The notes below the pieces were generated by a model, which saw only the letters and a list, made by a program, of their open reading frames with translations, was not told where the DNA came from and ran no database searches. The translations under genes and the position numbers were made by a program. Shown here piece by piece: positions 63,598 through 64,000 of a stretch of 64,000 nt of DNA (positions are counted from its first letter, which is position 1; each line of letters begins with the position of its first letter). This DNA is from Streptomyces sclerotialus (GTDB lineage Bacteria > Actinomycetota > Actinomycetes > Streptomycetales > Streptomycetaceae). Location of the stretch: positions 1 to 64,000 of the forward strand of contig JODX01000030.1 of assembly GCA_000719105.1 (NCBI GenBank), read 5' to 3'.

Positions 63598-64000
63598 TCA
63601 GCCGACCGGCCCGGCGGCGTCGTCGAGGAGGCCGGGCTGCCGGGCGGTGCCGCCGGTCTCGCCCACCAGGGCGGCGATCTGGGCCCGGGAGGAGAAGCCG
63701 AGCCTGGTCAGGATCTGCTCGACGTGCGCGTCGGCGGTGCGCTTGGAGATGACCAGCTCGTCGGCGATCTGCCGGTTCGACAGGCCCTCGGCGACCAGCA
63801 CGGCGACCTGGCGTTGCCGACGGGTCAGCACGCCCAGCGGCGTCTCCTGCTCCTCGGGCTCGGGGGCGGGCGCCGGCCGGGGCTTCTCGCCGGTCGCGTC
63901 GGCGACCACCTCGTCCAGCGGGGCGCCGGCGCCGCTGCGGAAGGCCGCCTCGTACACGGCGTCACCCAGGACCTGCCTGGCCCGCCGTTCGGCCGCGTGC
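63598..64000 (-). CDS. LuxR-family regulator, C-terminal part (cut by right edge)
   Basis: The minus-strand frame is open to the window end. The visible ~134 C-terminal residues contain a LuxR/GerE helix-turn-helix: LGVLTRRQRQVAVLVAEGLSNRQIADELVISKRTADAHVEQILTRLGFSSRAQIAALV. The part before it (HAAERRARQVLGDAVYEAAFRSG) is the helical end of a larger N-terminal region, as in ATPase-containing LAL-type regulators. The 180-bp gap to the ATPase gene holds no recognisable site. Confidence 0.88.
   Translation of the reverse strand, partial: HAAERRARQVLGDAVYEAAFRSGAGAPLDEVVADATGEKPRPAPAPEPEEQETPLGVLTRRQRQVAVLVAEGLSNRQIADELVISKRTADAHVEQILTRLGFSSRAQIAALVGETGGTARQPGLLDDAAGPVG

Overview
The window is chromosomal DNA from a high-G+C actinomycete, almost certainly a Streptomyces. 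Third codon positions are nearly all G or C, GTG starts and GTGA/ATGA overlaps are common, and it carries a conservon, WhiB, hopanoid genes, a gas-vesicle locus and a TTA codon. It looks like an accessory (arm-type) region: many small operons of metabolism, regulation and transport, with IS debris and several truncated genes.

Layout. 1-4464: end of a hopanoid/isoprenoid cluster (an in-frame IspG-Dxs joint gene, an HpnO-type aminotransferase, an XRE-cupin regulator with a twin operator, a tiny membrane protein). 4513-11504: tyrosine phosphatase, GH36 alpha-galactosidase, a c-di-AMP riboswitch with a LysM-M23 peptidase, SGNH hydrolase, metallo-beta-lactamase fold hydrolase. 11871-16076: conservon (sensor-kinase-like, roadblock, DUF742, GTPase) plus a GAF protein. 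16298-21164: threonine catabolism (tdh-kbl), LysR, XRE-cupin, GNAT, MmcQ/YjbR. 21271-21344: first of three identical tRNA-Pro(GGG) genes; the others are at 34280 and 41127. Between the first two lie a type I PKS remnant, a P450, a putative cysteine-type leader peptide before a glutathionyl-hydroquinone-reductase-like gene, a NUDIX-like gene, gene remnants, a stress group (HhH protein, DUF3140, Dps, WhiB, lipase), a TauE/SafE permease, cobK, an MFS exporter, cobF and a DUF309 gene.

34541-39044: a translationally coupled three-gene operon encoding a STAND-type NTPase and two paralogous APH-fold kinases, with a TTA codon in the first gene. 39207-40970: NPP1 protein and TauD-type dioxygenase. 41658-48472: monomeric isocitrate dehydrogenase, MscS channel, flippase-like membrane protein, and an ABC exporter behind a MerR-type promoter. 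48556-51211: a compact gas-vesicle-derived operon (GvpJ-like with zinc ribbon, GvpJ/M-like fused to PH-like domains, GvpK, GvpF/L) with no GvpA shell gene visible. 51244-59487: a nine-gene minus-strand catabolic operon (two FAH hydrolases, cyclase, FAD hydroxylase, amidohydrolase, extradiol-type dioxygenase, SDR, two CoA-transferase subunits) facing a LysR gene. 60733-61740: a decayed IS200/IS605 element. 62033-64000: chorismate mutase, an AfsR/LuxR-type ATPase and a LuxR regulator cut by the right edge.

Recurrent oddity: several genes carry clean internal or junction deletions (ispG/dxs, the PKS start, the 25.4-kb remnants, the FAD hydroxylase, TnpA, TnpB). Either this lineage deletes DNA readily or the assembly has collapsed short stretches. 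All identifications are by eye from translated sequence; no database search was run.
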